64,000 nucleotides of DNA from Mucilaginibacter sp. SG564 (GCF_013149275.1 NZ_JABGNA010000007.1:314448-378447), one strand, 5' to 3'; shown: positions 43,759 to 53,056, numbered from the stretch's first letter. Notes: generated from the sequence alone by a model not told the origin. Numbers and translations are program-made.

Positions 43759-45513
43759 ATGAAAGTAATAACCACCGAAGAGTTTGCCAAAGCCACCAAA
43801 CTGGATAAGTTGAAAATGCCGGGCCTGGCCGCTTTATTGATGGAGCTCATGAAAATCAACCAGGTTAACGAGCTTTTTGCACAAGCCCAACCTAAAGAAG
43901 GCCCCGAGTTTGTTGATGCTATTTTAGAGGGTTGCGGAATTGATATTGAATTTGACGAACGTGAATTACGAAACATACCCAAGACGGGGGCTTTTGTTGC
44001 CATAGCCAATCATCCTTATGGTGGTATTGAAGGTATGGTTCTCCTAAAAATATTATGTATGGTTAGGCCTGATGCTAAGCTGATGGCTAATTTCCTCCTT
44101 AAAAAGATTCCCAACCTAAGTGATTATTTTATAGCCGTTAATCCTTTTGAAAATGTGGAACACTCCTCCAGCATTAGTGGCTTAAAAAACACCCTGGAGC
44201 TTTTAAATAATGGCACACCTATCGGCATTTTCCCGGCAGGCGAAGTATCAACCTTTAAGGTGGAACAAAAACAGGTAACAGATCGCCTTTGGCATCCGGT
44301 TGTGGGTAAAATAATAGCTAAGGCGAAAGTGCCTGTTGTGCCCATTTATTTCCACGGCAATAATGGCTTGTTGTTCAATTTGCTGAGTTTGATACACCCT
44401 GCCCTGCGTACGGCCAAATTACCTTCTGAACTGTTTAACAAGCACGGTCACACCATTAAACTGCGCATTGGCAAACCCATTAATATAGAGGACATACCCG
44501 ATCATAACAACAGCGCCAAACTCCTTAACTTTTTGCGCGCCCGTACCTATGCCCTTGGCACTGGTCTGGAGGAAGAAAAAAAGTTATTTAGCCCGCGTAA
44601 CCTGTTCAAAATAAAACGCCTGCCCGAGGCTGTGGCTCCAGAAATCGATTCGACCATATTGGAGAAGGAGATAGAGCCACTGCGAGAGAACTACAGGATA
44701 TGGGCCGAAAAGAACTACGAGGTATTTATTGTACCCACGTCAACTATTCCCAATGTTATACGGGAGATAGGCCGCCTGCGCGAAATTACCTTCAGGGAAG
44801 TGGGCGAAGGCACCAACAAAGCCATCGACCTGGATGAATATGACATTTATTACAACCACCTGTTTATTTGGGATGTTGATGCCAAAATGATTGTAGGCGC
44901 CTACCGTATAGGTTTGGGCGACGAGATATTTTACAGCGTTGGTAAAAATGGATTTTACATTACTGAGCTATTCAAACTTAAAACTCAGTTTACCCCTGTG
45001 TTACGTAAGAGCCTGGAACTAGGTCGTTCCTGGATCCGCAAGGAGTATCAGACTAAACCGCTTCCATTGTTTTTACTGTGGAAAGGCATTCTGAAATTTC
45101 TGATCGATAACCCCAGATACCGTTACCTTATCGGGCCGGTAAGTATAAGTAACTCATTCTCTAAGTTCTCCAAGTCGCTTATTGTTGATTATATCAACCG
45201 TAACCACTTTGACCATGAAATGGCGCAGTATGTAAAACCGCGCAAAAAATTCAAGGTTGATTTTGCCAAAATAGATACCGATCTGCTGATGGCCGGCGAG
45301 GATACCTTCAAAGGGCTCGATAACCTGATATCGGAGGTAGAAACCCGTAATATGAAGGTGCCGGTACTGTTGCGCCAATATATCGCGCTTAATGCCAAGA
45401 TCATCAGTTTTAACATCGACCCCAAATTTGCCGATTGCCTGGATGGTTTCCTGGTGCTCGACCTGGAAAAAGTACCCCAGGATATTTTGGAAAAACTGGG
45501 CAAAAATCTGTAG
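43759..45513 (+). CDS. olsF: OlsF-like bifunctional acyltransferase for ornithine/amino acid lipids
   Basis: A 584-residue fusion. The N-terminal half is a PlsC-type O-acyltransferase with ANHPYGGIEGM near residue 82 (the His of the active site; the usual second Asp is replaced here) and GIFPAGEVSTF near 156. The C-terminal half from about residue 315 is a GNAT-like OlsB domain, with FIVPTSTIPNVIREIGRLREITFREVGEG and LGRSWIRKEYQ near 430. OlsF proteins of Flavobacterium and Serratia make ornithine lipids in two acylation steps with one polypeptide. Glycine or other amino acid lipids are possible products in this phylum. It is on the plus strand, alone. Confidence 0.82.
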   Translation: MKVITTEEFAKATKLDKLKMPGLAALLMELMKINQVNELFAQAQPKEGPEFVDAILEGCGIDIEFDERELRNIPKTGAFVAIANHPYGGIEGMVLLKILCMVRPDAKLMANFLLKKIPNLSDYFIAVNPFENVEHSSSISGLKNTLELLNNGTPIGIFPAGEVSTFKVEQKQVTDRLWHPVVGKIIAKAKVPVVPIYFHGNNGLLFNLLSLIHPALRTAKLPSELFNKHGHTIKLRIGKPINIEDIPDHNNSAKLLNFLRARTYALGTGLEEEKKLFSPRNLFKIKRLPEAVAPEIDSTILEKEIEPLRENYRIWAEKNYEVFIVPTSTIPNVIREIGRLREITFREVGEGTNKAIDLDEYDIYYNHLFIWDVDAKMIVGAYRIGLGDEIFYSVGKNGFYITELFKLKTQFTPVLRKSLELGRSWIRKEYQTKPLPLFLLWKGILKFLIDNPRYRYLIGPVSISNSFSKFSKSLIVDYINRNHFDHEMAQYVKPRKKFKVDFAKIDTDLLMAGEDTFKGLDNLISEVETRNMKVPVLLRQYIALNAKIISFNIDPKFADCLDGFLVLDLEKVPQDILEKLGKNL

Positions 45514-45611
45514 CTAACAAATGCCGTTTTATGATCCAAAAAACTTTTTAAACCTCAAATTTTAACACTTTTTTAGATAAAAACGGGGTAAAAACACTTG
45601 CTTTTTGGTCA

Positions 45612-45650
45612 TTTTAACAAAGTTTTAACGCCATTTTAACACTTTTTAAC
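45612..45650. promoter_or_regulatory. Four TTTTAAC boxes at helical spacing
   Basis: TTTTAAC begins at 45612, 45623, 45634 and 45644, that is every 10-11 bp, so all lie on the same face of the helix. A further copy begins at 45560. This could be an array of protein-binding sites; no known regulator is recognised. Confidence 0.4.
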
Positions 45651-45751
45651 AAATTTTTGATGGGTTTTAAAACTTTAAAAAGTATTAGTTTATTGATTGT
45701 CAAATAACTGCATACCAACCGGTTGTTTTTTCGCTTTTTTTGTTATTTAGC

Positions 45752-45793
45752 CAAACAGCCCGGCTCTCCTTTTTAAGAGGGCCGGGCTGTTTG
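45752..45793. terminator. GC-rich hairpin after the olsF-like gene
   Basis: CAAACAGCCCGGC (45752-45764) pairs perfectly with 45781-45793, and the loop can add further pairs (CTC with GAG). The plus-strand tail is only partly U-rich, so terminator function is likely but not certain. Confidence 0.65.
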
Positions 45794-45908
45794 CTGATAT
45801 AAAGATACGAAATATTTGTCTGGATACCAATTTGGGTGGGCCAACCCTTGCTTCGGTTTTTTTGTTTGAAATTGAATATATTGCGGTAAACAACCTTAAC
45901 CCCGCAAC

Positions 45909-47309
45909 ATGAATGACAAGCCAACCGGCGATCACGCCGAAACCGCCCAACTGAAACAGGTGCTAAGCCTGCCCACCGGAATTTTATTGGTAGCCGGTAT
46001 TATGATCGGCTCGGGGGTGTTCAAGAAGATCGTGCCCATGTCGCAGGCTTTGCATAGCGAAACGTATATTTTGATGGCCTGGATCATTGGGGGTGTTATT
46101 ACCATGTTTGGCGCTTTTACCTATGCGGGCCTGGCTACCATGACCACGCAAACCGGCGGCGTATATGAATACCTGCGATTGATCTACGGTGATTTCATAG
46201 CCTTCCTATTTGGCTGGACCATCTTTACTATTGTTGGCAGTGGTGCTGTAGCGGCGTTATCCTTTGTATTCGCGCAATCTGTTAACACGCTTTTGCCTTT
46301 ACCCGAGTTTTTATCGTCTTTTAAAAATATGGGTGTTGGCGATTCTATTTTTCCCTTTGCCGACTCGGGCATTAAAATGCTGGCGGTACTTACTATTATA
46401 GCCCTCACCTGGGTAAATTACAAGGGGGTAAATAAAGCCGGGGTTTTAAACAACATCGTAACCTCAGCAAAAATACTGGGTATACTGCTGCTCATTATCG
46501 CGGGATTCCTATATAGCGGCCATCCGGTTGTTGCAAAAGGCACTGAAGCAGTTGAAGCACCACATGGCGCCTCCTTATATAGCGGTTTGTTTGGCGCCAT
46601 GCTCAGCGCGCTATGGGCTTATGACGGATGGGCCAACATCACTTTTGTAACCGGCGAAATCAAAAACCCCAAACGCAACATCCCACTGGCCATTGTTGGC
46701 GGTGTAGGCATCGCCATGACCTTGTATGTATTGCTCAATTACGCTTACATGAAAGTTTTGCCCGTATCGCAGCTGGCACTACTGGGCAGTAATAAAATAG
46801 CCGCGGCCGAAATAGCCGGTATCATCATGGGTAAAACAGGTACTATCATTATCGCTATACTCATCATGACCTGCACTTTTGGGGCCTTAAACGGCTGTAT
46901 CATTTCGTATCCCCGGGTTTATTTCCGGATGGCACAAGAGAAAGTTTTCTTTAAAAAGGCAGCCCTGGTGCATCCTGTATTCAGTACCCCGCATATCGCT
47001 CTGCTGTATTCGGCTGTCTGGAGCATTATCCTGGTATGCAGCGGCACTTTCGATCAGATCACCAACCTGGTTATTTTTGCCTCCTATGCGTTTTTCGCGC
47101 TGGCCACCTGGGGTTTGATCAGGATGAAGATCAAGGGCGTGATCAAATCAAAAGTAATCGGTTACCCGGTAATACCCGTCATTATTATCTTATTTTGTAT
47201 CGCGCTCACCATCAATACTATTATTACGCAGCCGCTGGCATCCATACTGGGCTTGCTGCTCATTTTAAGCGGCGCACCTTTTTATTGGTATTTTAAGAAG
47301 AGGGTATAA
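45909..47309 (+). CDS. APC-family amino acid permease
   Basis: A 466-residue inner-membrane transporter with about 12 hydrophobic helices. The first helix carries GIMIGSGVFKKI near residue 35, the glycine-rich unwound segment that binds the amino acid carboxyl group in APC (LeuT-fold) carriers. SALWAYDGWANITFVTGEIKNPKRNIPLA near 233 is the second family signature. It resembles serine/threonine or LAT-like exchangers, but substrate and direction are not readable. It stands alone on the plus strand. Confidence 0.9.
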   Translation: MNDKPTGDHAETAQLKQVLSLPTGILLVAGIMIGSGVFKKIVPMSQALHSETYILMAWIIGGVITMFGAFTYAGLATMTTQTGGVYEYLRLIYGDFIAFLFGWTIFTIVGSGAVAALSFVFAQSVNTLLPLPEFLSSFKNMGVGDSIFPFADSGIKMLAVLTIIALTWVNYKGVNKAGVLNNIVTSAKILGILLLIIAGFLYSGHPVVAKGTEAVEAPHGASLYSGLFGAMLSALWAYDGWANITFVTGEIKNPKRNIPLAIVGGVGIAMTLYVLLNYAYMKVLPVSQLALLGSNKIAAAEIAGIIMGKTGTIIIAILIMTCTFGALNGCIISYPRVYFRMAQEKVFFKKAALVHPVFSTPHIALLYSAVWSIILVCSGTFDQITNLVIFASYAFFALATWGLIRMKIKGVIKSKVIGYPVIPVIIILFCIALTINTIITQPLASILGLLLILSGAPFYWYFKKRV

Positions 47310-47320
47310 GGGCATAAAAA

Positions 47321-47353
47321 AGACTTACGAAGTTTTGAAAACTTCGTAAGTCT
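47321..47353. repeat. 33-bp perfect palindrome after the permease gene
   Basis: AGACTTACGAAGTTTT (47321-47336) is mirrored exactly by 47338-47353 around a single G. It lies 11 bp after the permease stop and may act as a terminator hairpin although no U run follows. A degenerate piece, AGTTTTGAAAACTTTGTATGT, shortened, recurs at 49354-49374. Confidence 0.8.
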
Positions 47354-47514
47354 GACGTTGCCTGGGGTTTTAAAAAGAAGGGGCAAAACAACCTTTATTT
47401 CCATAACAGCTTTATAATTATTTAATAATTTAATAATACCAAGTACAGTGTCAAAATACAACTGATACATATATTTAATATTATAAATACACATTAAACT
47501 TTATCAAAAGCATT

Positions 47515-49104
47515 ATGAAAAACAAATTCAAGATTCATTATTACTTATTATTCCTATTATTACTACCATTACTTAACAGTTGTAAAAAGGATTTGGACTC
47601 AAATTTAGCAACACCGGTTAAAACCCCCGATAGAGGAAAATCCGTTAACACTTTAATTCCATACAGATTTGATTGGGAGCATACTGATTATATGCCCGCC
47701 CCTGCTGGCACAAATATACTCGTGCCATGGGCAAGTGGTGCCAACAGATCATTTCCAACAATTTATGCAACTGACATAAAAGTAGCTGATGGATGGGAGC
47801 TGGTTTATAACACTTTTAGTCCAACAAGTACCGCTCAGCCTCTGTATTTTATTTTATATAATAGATACAGAGGCTTATTAAGAGGTTATTTCTATTTAAC
47901 ACCCGGCTCAAGTATACCAAGTAGTTACATAACGCACGCCTTAGTACAGGATGCATCGAGTAATACAGCTCCTCTTCTTAGTTATTCAGCCACAGAGGTT
48001 TCTAATCTAAATATAAATACACCAGTATCTTCAACAGTTCAGCAATACAAAACCTCCGCTACAGGCACATGGTATGCTGCTGAGTTTGAAATGGCCTACG
48101 ACCCCGCCATTGGCGCCAAAACTACACAAATGACATGGCTGGTAAACTCTGTCAATACTTCAAGTATAGCGTTGACTGGATCATCCCAAGGAACTATTCA
48201 AGGCACGATATCTCAATCAGTACCGCCTTCGAATTTACTTGGCGCTACAATTCCAGGTATTTTAACTTTTCCATATGCAAATCTTATTGACTCCTGGAAA
48301 TTAGCAGCACCAGTTACAAGTGCATTGAAAACTGCATTATCAAGCGGACTTGGAGGAACAGTGAAAAACGTGTTGAATGGTATGTTTGGTGGCGCAAGTC
48401 AAACAACACAATATGCAAATTTAACTACCAGCGCTCAGTATACGCTATCTGGCAGTATAACGGATACTTATCAACTACAAAATCCAAATTTAAACATACC
48501 GGGCAGTAAAGGACAAAATACAGGGACTGGCTATTCTCCACTATATACAAGCCCATTAGGTGTTTTTAGTCTTTCGGCGGCTCCAAAGGTTGATATATCA
48601 ATTCCAGTCTATTATGGTGAAGATGTAACTATAGTATATACAGGTGATCAAACAATTAAGTTTGATCCAAACTCTTACCAAATTCAATTTAACCCAGCAG
48701 TAATCAACAGCAGTTCAACCGGAGCTACTATTCAAAATTTGAAACAACAAATAATAAGCTTCAAAAATTATTACTCTCTGACCAGAGTATATGCTAATCC
48801 ACCTCATAGCGATCCTGACACCCCTATTCCTTCAACCGCTACTACTGAACAAATAGATAATACTACAGTAATCGTTGATAATATTCCGGGAGATTATATA
48901 ATACCATTTAAACGCCATGTGACAGTATTTGGCGGCGGTGCTCCCGCTTATGCGAGCCCCGATGATATATTCACTACTAATTCTTCAATGCCTTCAACTG
49001 TATTAAGAGTGTCATTTGACGTTGTTCCTAACAACGGTACCCCTAAAACCACCATCGTTAAATCATTTAACATACTTGTTAGAGCAATAAATTATGTTGA
49101 GTAA
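47515..49104 (+). CDS. Lipoprotein of unknown function
   Basis: A 529-residue secreted protein that I do not recognise. The signal peptide ends in LLPLLNSCKKD (Cys near residue 23), so it is a lipoprotein. The mature part is rich in Ser, Thr, Asn and Tyr, with no Cys after the lipobox and no obvious catalytic motif. The pattern of short beta-strand-like segments suggests beta-sandwich domains. A Gly-rich segment SGLGGTVKNVLNGMFGGAS lies near residue 280. It stands alone on the plus strand with a strong terminator. A surface or adhesive role is possible but not shown. Confidence 0.8.
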   Translation: MKNKFKIHYYLLFLLLLPLLNSCKKDLDSNLATPVKTPDRGKSVNTLIPYRFDWEHTDYMPAPAGTNILVPWASGANRSFPTIYATDIKVADGWELVYNTFSPTSTAQPLYFILYNRYRGLLRGYFYLTPGSSIPSSYITHALVQDASSNTAPLLSYSATEVSNLNINTPVSSTVQQYKTSATGTWYAAEFEMAYDPAIGAKTTQMTWLVNSVNTSSIALTGSSQGTIQGTISQSVPPSNLLGATIPGILTFPYANLIDSWKLAAPVTSALKTALSSGLGGTVKNVLNGMFGGASQTTQYANLTTSAQYTLSGSITDTYQLQNPNLNIPGSKGQNTGTGYSPLYTSPLGVFSLSAAPKVDISIPVYYGEDVTIVYTGDQTIKFDPNSYQIQFNPAVINSSSTGATIQNLKQQIISFKNYYSLTRVYANPPHSDPDTPIPSTATTEQIDNTTVIVDNIPGDYIIPFKRHVTVFGGGAPAYASPDDIFTTNSSMPSTVLRVSFDVVPNNGTPKTTIVKSFNILVRAINYVE

Positions 49105-49159
49105 TAATTTTTACATATCAAAACTTCATTTAGCGCTACATATATAAATTGCAATACTA

Positions 49160-49199
49160 AAGAGGCTGTTTCCCAACTAGGAAACAGCCTCTTGTTTTA
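49160..49199 (+). terminator. Terminator of the unknown lipoprotein gene
   Basis: A perfect 14-bp stem (49160-49173 with 49180-49193) with a six-base loop, followed on the plus strand by GUUUUAU. It lies 55 bp after the stop codon. Confidence 0.85.
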
Positions 49200-49207
49200 T
49201 GAGCATA

Positions 49208-49339
49208 TTATAAAGAAATATCAATAGATTTATTTAGAGAAAGCTTGATATCACCTCCTAATTCAATGCATCCCTCCTTCTTAGCTTCTTTAGCTGGCAC
49301 CCTCAAATAGCATAGGTTTTTATCAAGTATTCCCTGCCA
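49208..49339 (-). pseudogene. Possible 3' remnant of a small protein gene
   Basis: The minus strand is open for 43 codons between two stops. It reads QGILDKNLCYLRVPAKEAKKEGC and then IELGGDIKLSLNKSIDISL, protein-like with good amphipathic spacing. There is no ATG; GTG (49300) or TTG (49306) would give about 30 residues. I read it as the end of a decayed gene, and it may equally be chance. Confidence 0.25.
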
Positions 49340-49570
49340 CTAGATTTAAATATATCCGGAGTTTTGAAAACTTTGTATGTATTATCATTCGCTTCGCCGA
49401 CTCATGGCCCTATACTTTAACCTCCCCTCTGTAAGCGTTCACTTTTACAAGTATTAAAAATAAGCGAAGAGGACAAAACATTTCATCCGAATCAAAATTT
49501 ACAGGATTTTAAAATTCACAAAATAACACCCAAAATGAATTCATAAATTCAGTAAATCCTGGCCTAAAGC

Positions 49571-49603
49571 AAAACACCCTCCCGTTTTACCGGCAGGGTG
49601 TTT
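49571..49603 (-). terminator. Terminator of the TonB receptor gene
   Basis: Arms AAAACACCCT and AGGGTGTTT with extra C-G pairs inside form a stem around the TTTTA loop, with U residues after the stem on the minus strand. It lies 31 bp after the stop of the receptor gene. Confidence 0.8.
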
Positions 49604-49634
49604 ATTTATTGTTTTAGTTTAGTTTTGTTAGGTA

Positions 49635-52600
49635 TTACCAGCTGTAACGGATACCAAACTGCATTTGCCAGCGTGATGCGAACAAATCAACCGAGTAAGG
49701 TAGTCCTGGGTTGCTGAAATTGTAAGTTGGGTAAGATGTAACATTACCATCTTTAACAAAAGTAGGACCGGCTGGTTTTGATGATGTCGCGGCAGCTCCT
49801 GGTATCTGACTCACTGGTGTTAAACCTACGCTCGCTGAAGAGTTGAATGTATTAGCTGAGAAATAATACTGTCCCCATTTTTTGTTCAGTAAATTGGTCA
49901 GGTTGATGATATCATAAGTAAATGTAATCATCTGTTTGTGTTTACCATTACCAAATTTAAAGTCCTGAGTAAAACGGAAGTCTAATTGATTATTCCAAGG
50001 CGTAAATGCAGCGTTACGCTCGGTAAACTGACCGCGACGTGAGCTTAAATATTTATCAGCATCAATAAATGCGTCAAATTCAGCTACCTGCTGTGCAGCA
50101 GTTTTTACTACCTGACCATTTTTTACCTGGTCTACAATAAAGTTAGCTGTTTCGCCTTTTTTAGGGATATAGGCTAAGCTCAATTGTTGTCCTGTTCCGT
50201 CGGTAGCATTTGGATAAGTATCATAAGTATATGGGTTACCACTTTGCGCGCTAAAGAAGAAGGTAAAGTTTGCAGTATAGTTATGTCCGGCATCCCAATC
50301 GTGTTTAAAGTTTACGTTTGATACGATACGGTGACGGATATCAAAGTTTGAGTTTGCTAAACCAGGATTGTTAGGGTTTAAAGCCTGATTTAACTGCCAG
50401 TTTGATTCCATAGAGTTACGAATACCATTGGTAACATCTTTTGAGTGACCGTAGGTATAGGCAACCGAAACATTTAAAGCATTCTTTGGATCAAATTGTG
50501 TGAATTTAGCAGCCTGTGCAGTTAAGCTGTAACGATAACCTTCGCTGGTATTTGATAACAAGTAAGCGTTGGTATAAGCAGAGTTTATTTTTTTGTTAAT
50601 AAATATCGGTTGCAGGTGCTGTGTATCGTAAGGATAATAGGTTACACTATCCTTGGTATTTACCTGCTGGAATTTCAAGTCATGAATAACTTTTGTATAG
50701 ATACCCTCGGCAGTAAATTTCCACTGGTCATCAGTAGTATAATCAACAGCTAAACTGCTTCTCCATACCTGCGGCATTTTGAAGTTGTTGTCGATCATAT
50801 CCACCTGGGTTGCACCTGTAGGCGTAGTATTAAACCCTTGCTGGTTAACATAGTTTAAGCCGCCATTGGCAGGAGCCTGTATCGGATTCGTTCCTGGTTT
50901 TTGGGCAGGAGGATTGCCATCGTAAGCTCCATAGGTTTTACCGTTATTGTAGAACGCGTAACCGAACCATGCAAATGGAACACGACCGGTAAAGAAGCCG
51001 CTACCACCACGTAAAACAACGCTTTGGTCACCAAGCACATCATAATTAAATGCTACGCGTGGGTTCCACTCTATGTTACCCAGGTAGTTTTGTTTAATAT
51101 CCCTTGGTTTGGTATAGGTATAAGTAGTACCATAGTTAGGATCAACCGGAGCGTTTGTTGTTTTGTCGCTCAGTGGCTGTTTGTTTGGTACACCGGCATA
51201 ATCCGCACGTAAGGCTACTGTCAATTTGAAGTTATCAGTCAATTGAATTTCGTCCTGGCCATATAAGCTCAACAGGTTAACTTTGAATTGAGCTGATGGG
51301 TGTGCTAATATATAATCACGGGTATTATCAGTATAATTAAAGTTAGCGCGTACACGTGATGGATTATTGTTCAGGAAATCCTCAATACTTTTATAAGCCA
51401 CACGACCATTCCATGCATTCACAAAGTTGTAAGTGATGTTGTAAAACTCGTTGTGCGTACCAAAAGTAAAGGTGTGTTTACCTTTTGTCCAGGTTAAGTT
51501 ATCGGTAAACTCAGCTGTTTTCTGGTGCATGTCAAATATAGCAGCCTCACGGTCGGTACCCATAAAAATGGTAGTACCAGGGGTACGGCCGGTGATCTCG
51601 ATCTGCGGTAACGCAGGGTTTGAGTTTGGATCACGGTAATCATGCACATTAGAATAACCTAATACCAAGCTATTGCTAACACTGTTAGAAAACCTTGATT
51701 TTAACTCAGCCACAGTTGAGGTAGAGTTATTATGCGAGGTATAATCGATACCGCTGAAACGGAAGTTTTGCTGATCGCGCTCTAAGTTAGTAGCTTTTGA
51801 AATAATGGTATTATTACGGATGGTTAACTGGTTGTGATCATCAATGTTCCAGTCCAAACGGTTAAAGAATTTGTTGGAGTTGGAGAAGATGGTCGTGTTA
51901 CCATAGGTACCTGGATCCATGCCTGTATAGTTTTTAAACGCAGCAGCTAAATTTTGAGCATCCTGTAAGCTCAGGATATTTTTTGAACCATTGGTACCGG
52001 CAGCAGCGATTACAGGATCTTGTCTGCGGGCAATCTCCTCGTTAGTAAAGAAGAATAATTTGTTTTTGATGATAGGGAAACCTAAACGGATACCAGTTTG
52101 GTAATCATGAAAATCAGACAATTTTGAACCATCACCGCCAGCAGCAGCTTTAGCATTGTTTGGGCCTACCATGAACGAGCCACGGCCAAAACCGTAAACC
52201 GAACCGGTAAAATCATTAGTACCGCTGCGGGTAACAGCATTGATACTACCACCCAATACGTTACCAATTTTAATATCATAAGGAGCAACCAATACCTGGA
52301 TATCCTGTATCGCATCTAATGATACCGGGCTGGTACGGGTACTGCTACCTACTTGTCCCGAAGCATTGTTCTGACCACCTAATGATGGGCTGAAACCGAT
52401 CGCATCGTTATTGATAGCACCATCCAGTGTTACGTTATTGTAACGGTAGTTGGTACCCTGGAATGAGTTGTTGTTACTTTGAGGAGTGTTACGTGTAAGA
52501 TCCTGTAAGCTGCGGTTGATAGAAGGCTGCGTACGGATCTGGTTTTGGTTGATACGGGTGCCTGCACCGGTTTTGGTGCCGCCTGCTGAAGCTGTAACCT

Positions 52601-52955
52601 TTACCTCCTTTAATGAAGTAGTTTCGTCGGCAAGAGCGAAGTTCAGGGTAGTACTACCCAGGCTCAGTGTAATATTTGTTCTTTCGTCTTTTTTAAATCC
52701 AACAAAAGATGCCGAAATGGTGTACGGACCACCTGGGTTAATGTTGGTGATAGTGAAACGACCATCGGAGTTTGTCTGGGCGCCGTAACGTGTTCCTGTA
52801 CCGGTGTTCAGCACAGTTACAGTTACACCAGGCAGGGTAACCCCCTTTTGGTCGGTAACTTTTCCGCTTACTACTGAGGTGGTAATTTGCGCCTTGGCAA
52901 CGTTAGCAACCCCTATAATAAGCACTGATAAAAGGATAAAGTAAAGCTTTTTCAT
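49635..52955 (-). CDS. TonB-dependent receptor with carboxypeptidase-regulatory N-terminus
   Basis: A 1106-residue outer-membrane protein. After the signal peptide (VLIIGVANVAKAQ) a CarboxypepD_reg domain occupies about residues 25-115 (VSGKVTDQKGVTLPGVTVTV). A plug with LKEVKVTASAGG and LQDLTRNTPQ follows near 115-165, and the barrel ends in an aromatic residue (MQFGIRYSW). It lacks the SusC-type plug sequence and has no SusD partner, so it belongs to the larger OmpA-like TonB receptor group of Bacteroidota whose ligands are mostly unknown. Two TGTTAACA palindromes lie 47-85 bp upstream of the start. Confidence 0.92.
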   Translation of the reverse strand: MKKLYFILLSVLIIGVANVAKAQITTSVVSGKVTDQKGVTLPGVTVTVLNTGTGTRYGAQTNSDGRFTITNINPGGPYTISASFVGFKKDERTNITLSLGSTTLNFALADETTSLKEVKVTASAGGTKTGAGTRINQNQIRTQPSINRSLQDLTRNTPQSNNNSFQGTNYRYNNVTLDGAINNDAIGFSPSLGGQNNASGQVGSSTRTSPVSLDAIQDIQVLVAPYDIKIGNVLGGSINAVTRSGTNDFTGSVYGFGRGSFMVGPNNAKAAAGGDGSKLSDFHDYQTGIRLGFPIIKNKLFFFTNEEIARRQDPVIAAAGTNGSKNILSLQDAQNLAAAFKNYTGMDPGTYGNTTIFSNSNKFFNRLDWNIDDHNQLTIRNNTIISKATNLERDQQNFRFSGIDYTSHNNSTSTVAELKSRFSNSVSNSLVLGYSNVHDYRDPNSNPALPQIEITGRTPGTTIFMGTDREAAIFDMHQKTAEFTDNLTWTKGKHTFTFGTHNEFYNITYNFVNAWNGRVAYKSIEDFLNNNPSRVRANFNYTDNTRDYILAHPSAQFKVNLLSLYGQDEIQLTDNFKLTVALRADYAGVPNKQPLSDKTTNAPVDPNYGTTYTYTKPRDIKQNYLGNIEWNPRVAFNYDVLGDQSVVLRGGSGFFTGRVPFAWFGYAFYNNGKTYGAYDGNPPAQKPGTNPIQAPANGGLNYVNQQGFNTTPTGATQVDMIDNNFKMPQVWRSSLAVDYTTDDQWKFTAEGIYTKVIHDLKFQQVNTKDSVTYYPYDTQHLQPIFINKKINSAYTNAYLLSNTSEGYRYSLTAQAAKFTQFDPKNALNVSVAYTYGHSKDVTNGIRNSMESNWQLNQALNPNNPGLANSNFDIRHRIVSNVNFKHDWDAGHNYTANFTFFFSAQSGNPYTYDTYPNATDGTGQQLSLAYIPKKGETANFIVDQVKNGQVVKTAAQQVAEFDAFIDADKYLSSRRGQFTERNAAFTPWNNQLDFRFTQDFKFGNGKHKQMITFTYDIINLTNLLNKKWGQYYFSANTFNSSASVGLTPVSQIPGAAATSSKPAGPTFVKDGNVTSYPTYNFSNPGLPYSVDLFASRWQMQFGIRYSW

Positions 52956-53000
52956 TTGTGTTTATTTAGAACACAAAGGTTCGGCTACAATATTAACCGT

Positions 53001-53040
53001 ATGTTAACACTAGATTATTTTTAACCCCAATTGTTAACAT
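53001..53040. promoter_or_regulatory. Paired TGTTAACA palindromes upstream of the TonB receptor gene
   Basis: TGTTAACA occurs at 53002-53009 and again at 53032-53039, exactly 30 bp apart, about three helical turns. With flanking bases the two sites form a 9-bp inverted repeat. They lie in the 101-bp gap before the receptor gene and look like a two-site operator. Confidence 0.45.
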
Positions 53041-53056
53041 TAAGTGAAAATGACAA

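Larger units (their letters stand above)
45514..45908. other. 395-bp gap between olsF-like and permease genes
   Basis: Very AT-rich. It contains repeated TTTTAAC words, four of them at 10-11 bp steps (45612-45650), then a GC-rich hairpin (45752-45793). No coding frame is supported. Confidence 0.7.
49105..49634. other. 530-bp gap after the unknown lipoprotein
   Basis: It holds the lipoprotein terminator, a 44-codon open stretch without a start (possible remnant), a piece of the GTTTTGAAAAC palindrome and word repeats of the AGGATT/AATCCTG type (49499-49562). The terminator of the TonB receptor gene follows. No intact gene is supported. Confidence 0.7.

Noticed and set aside
47515..49104. SusD- or SusE/F-like role for the unknown lipoprotein
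   Set aside because: It lacks TPR-like or SusE/F repeat features and is not beside a SusC gene; the closest TonB receptor is on the other strand and convergent.
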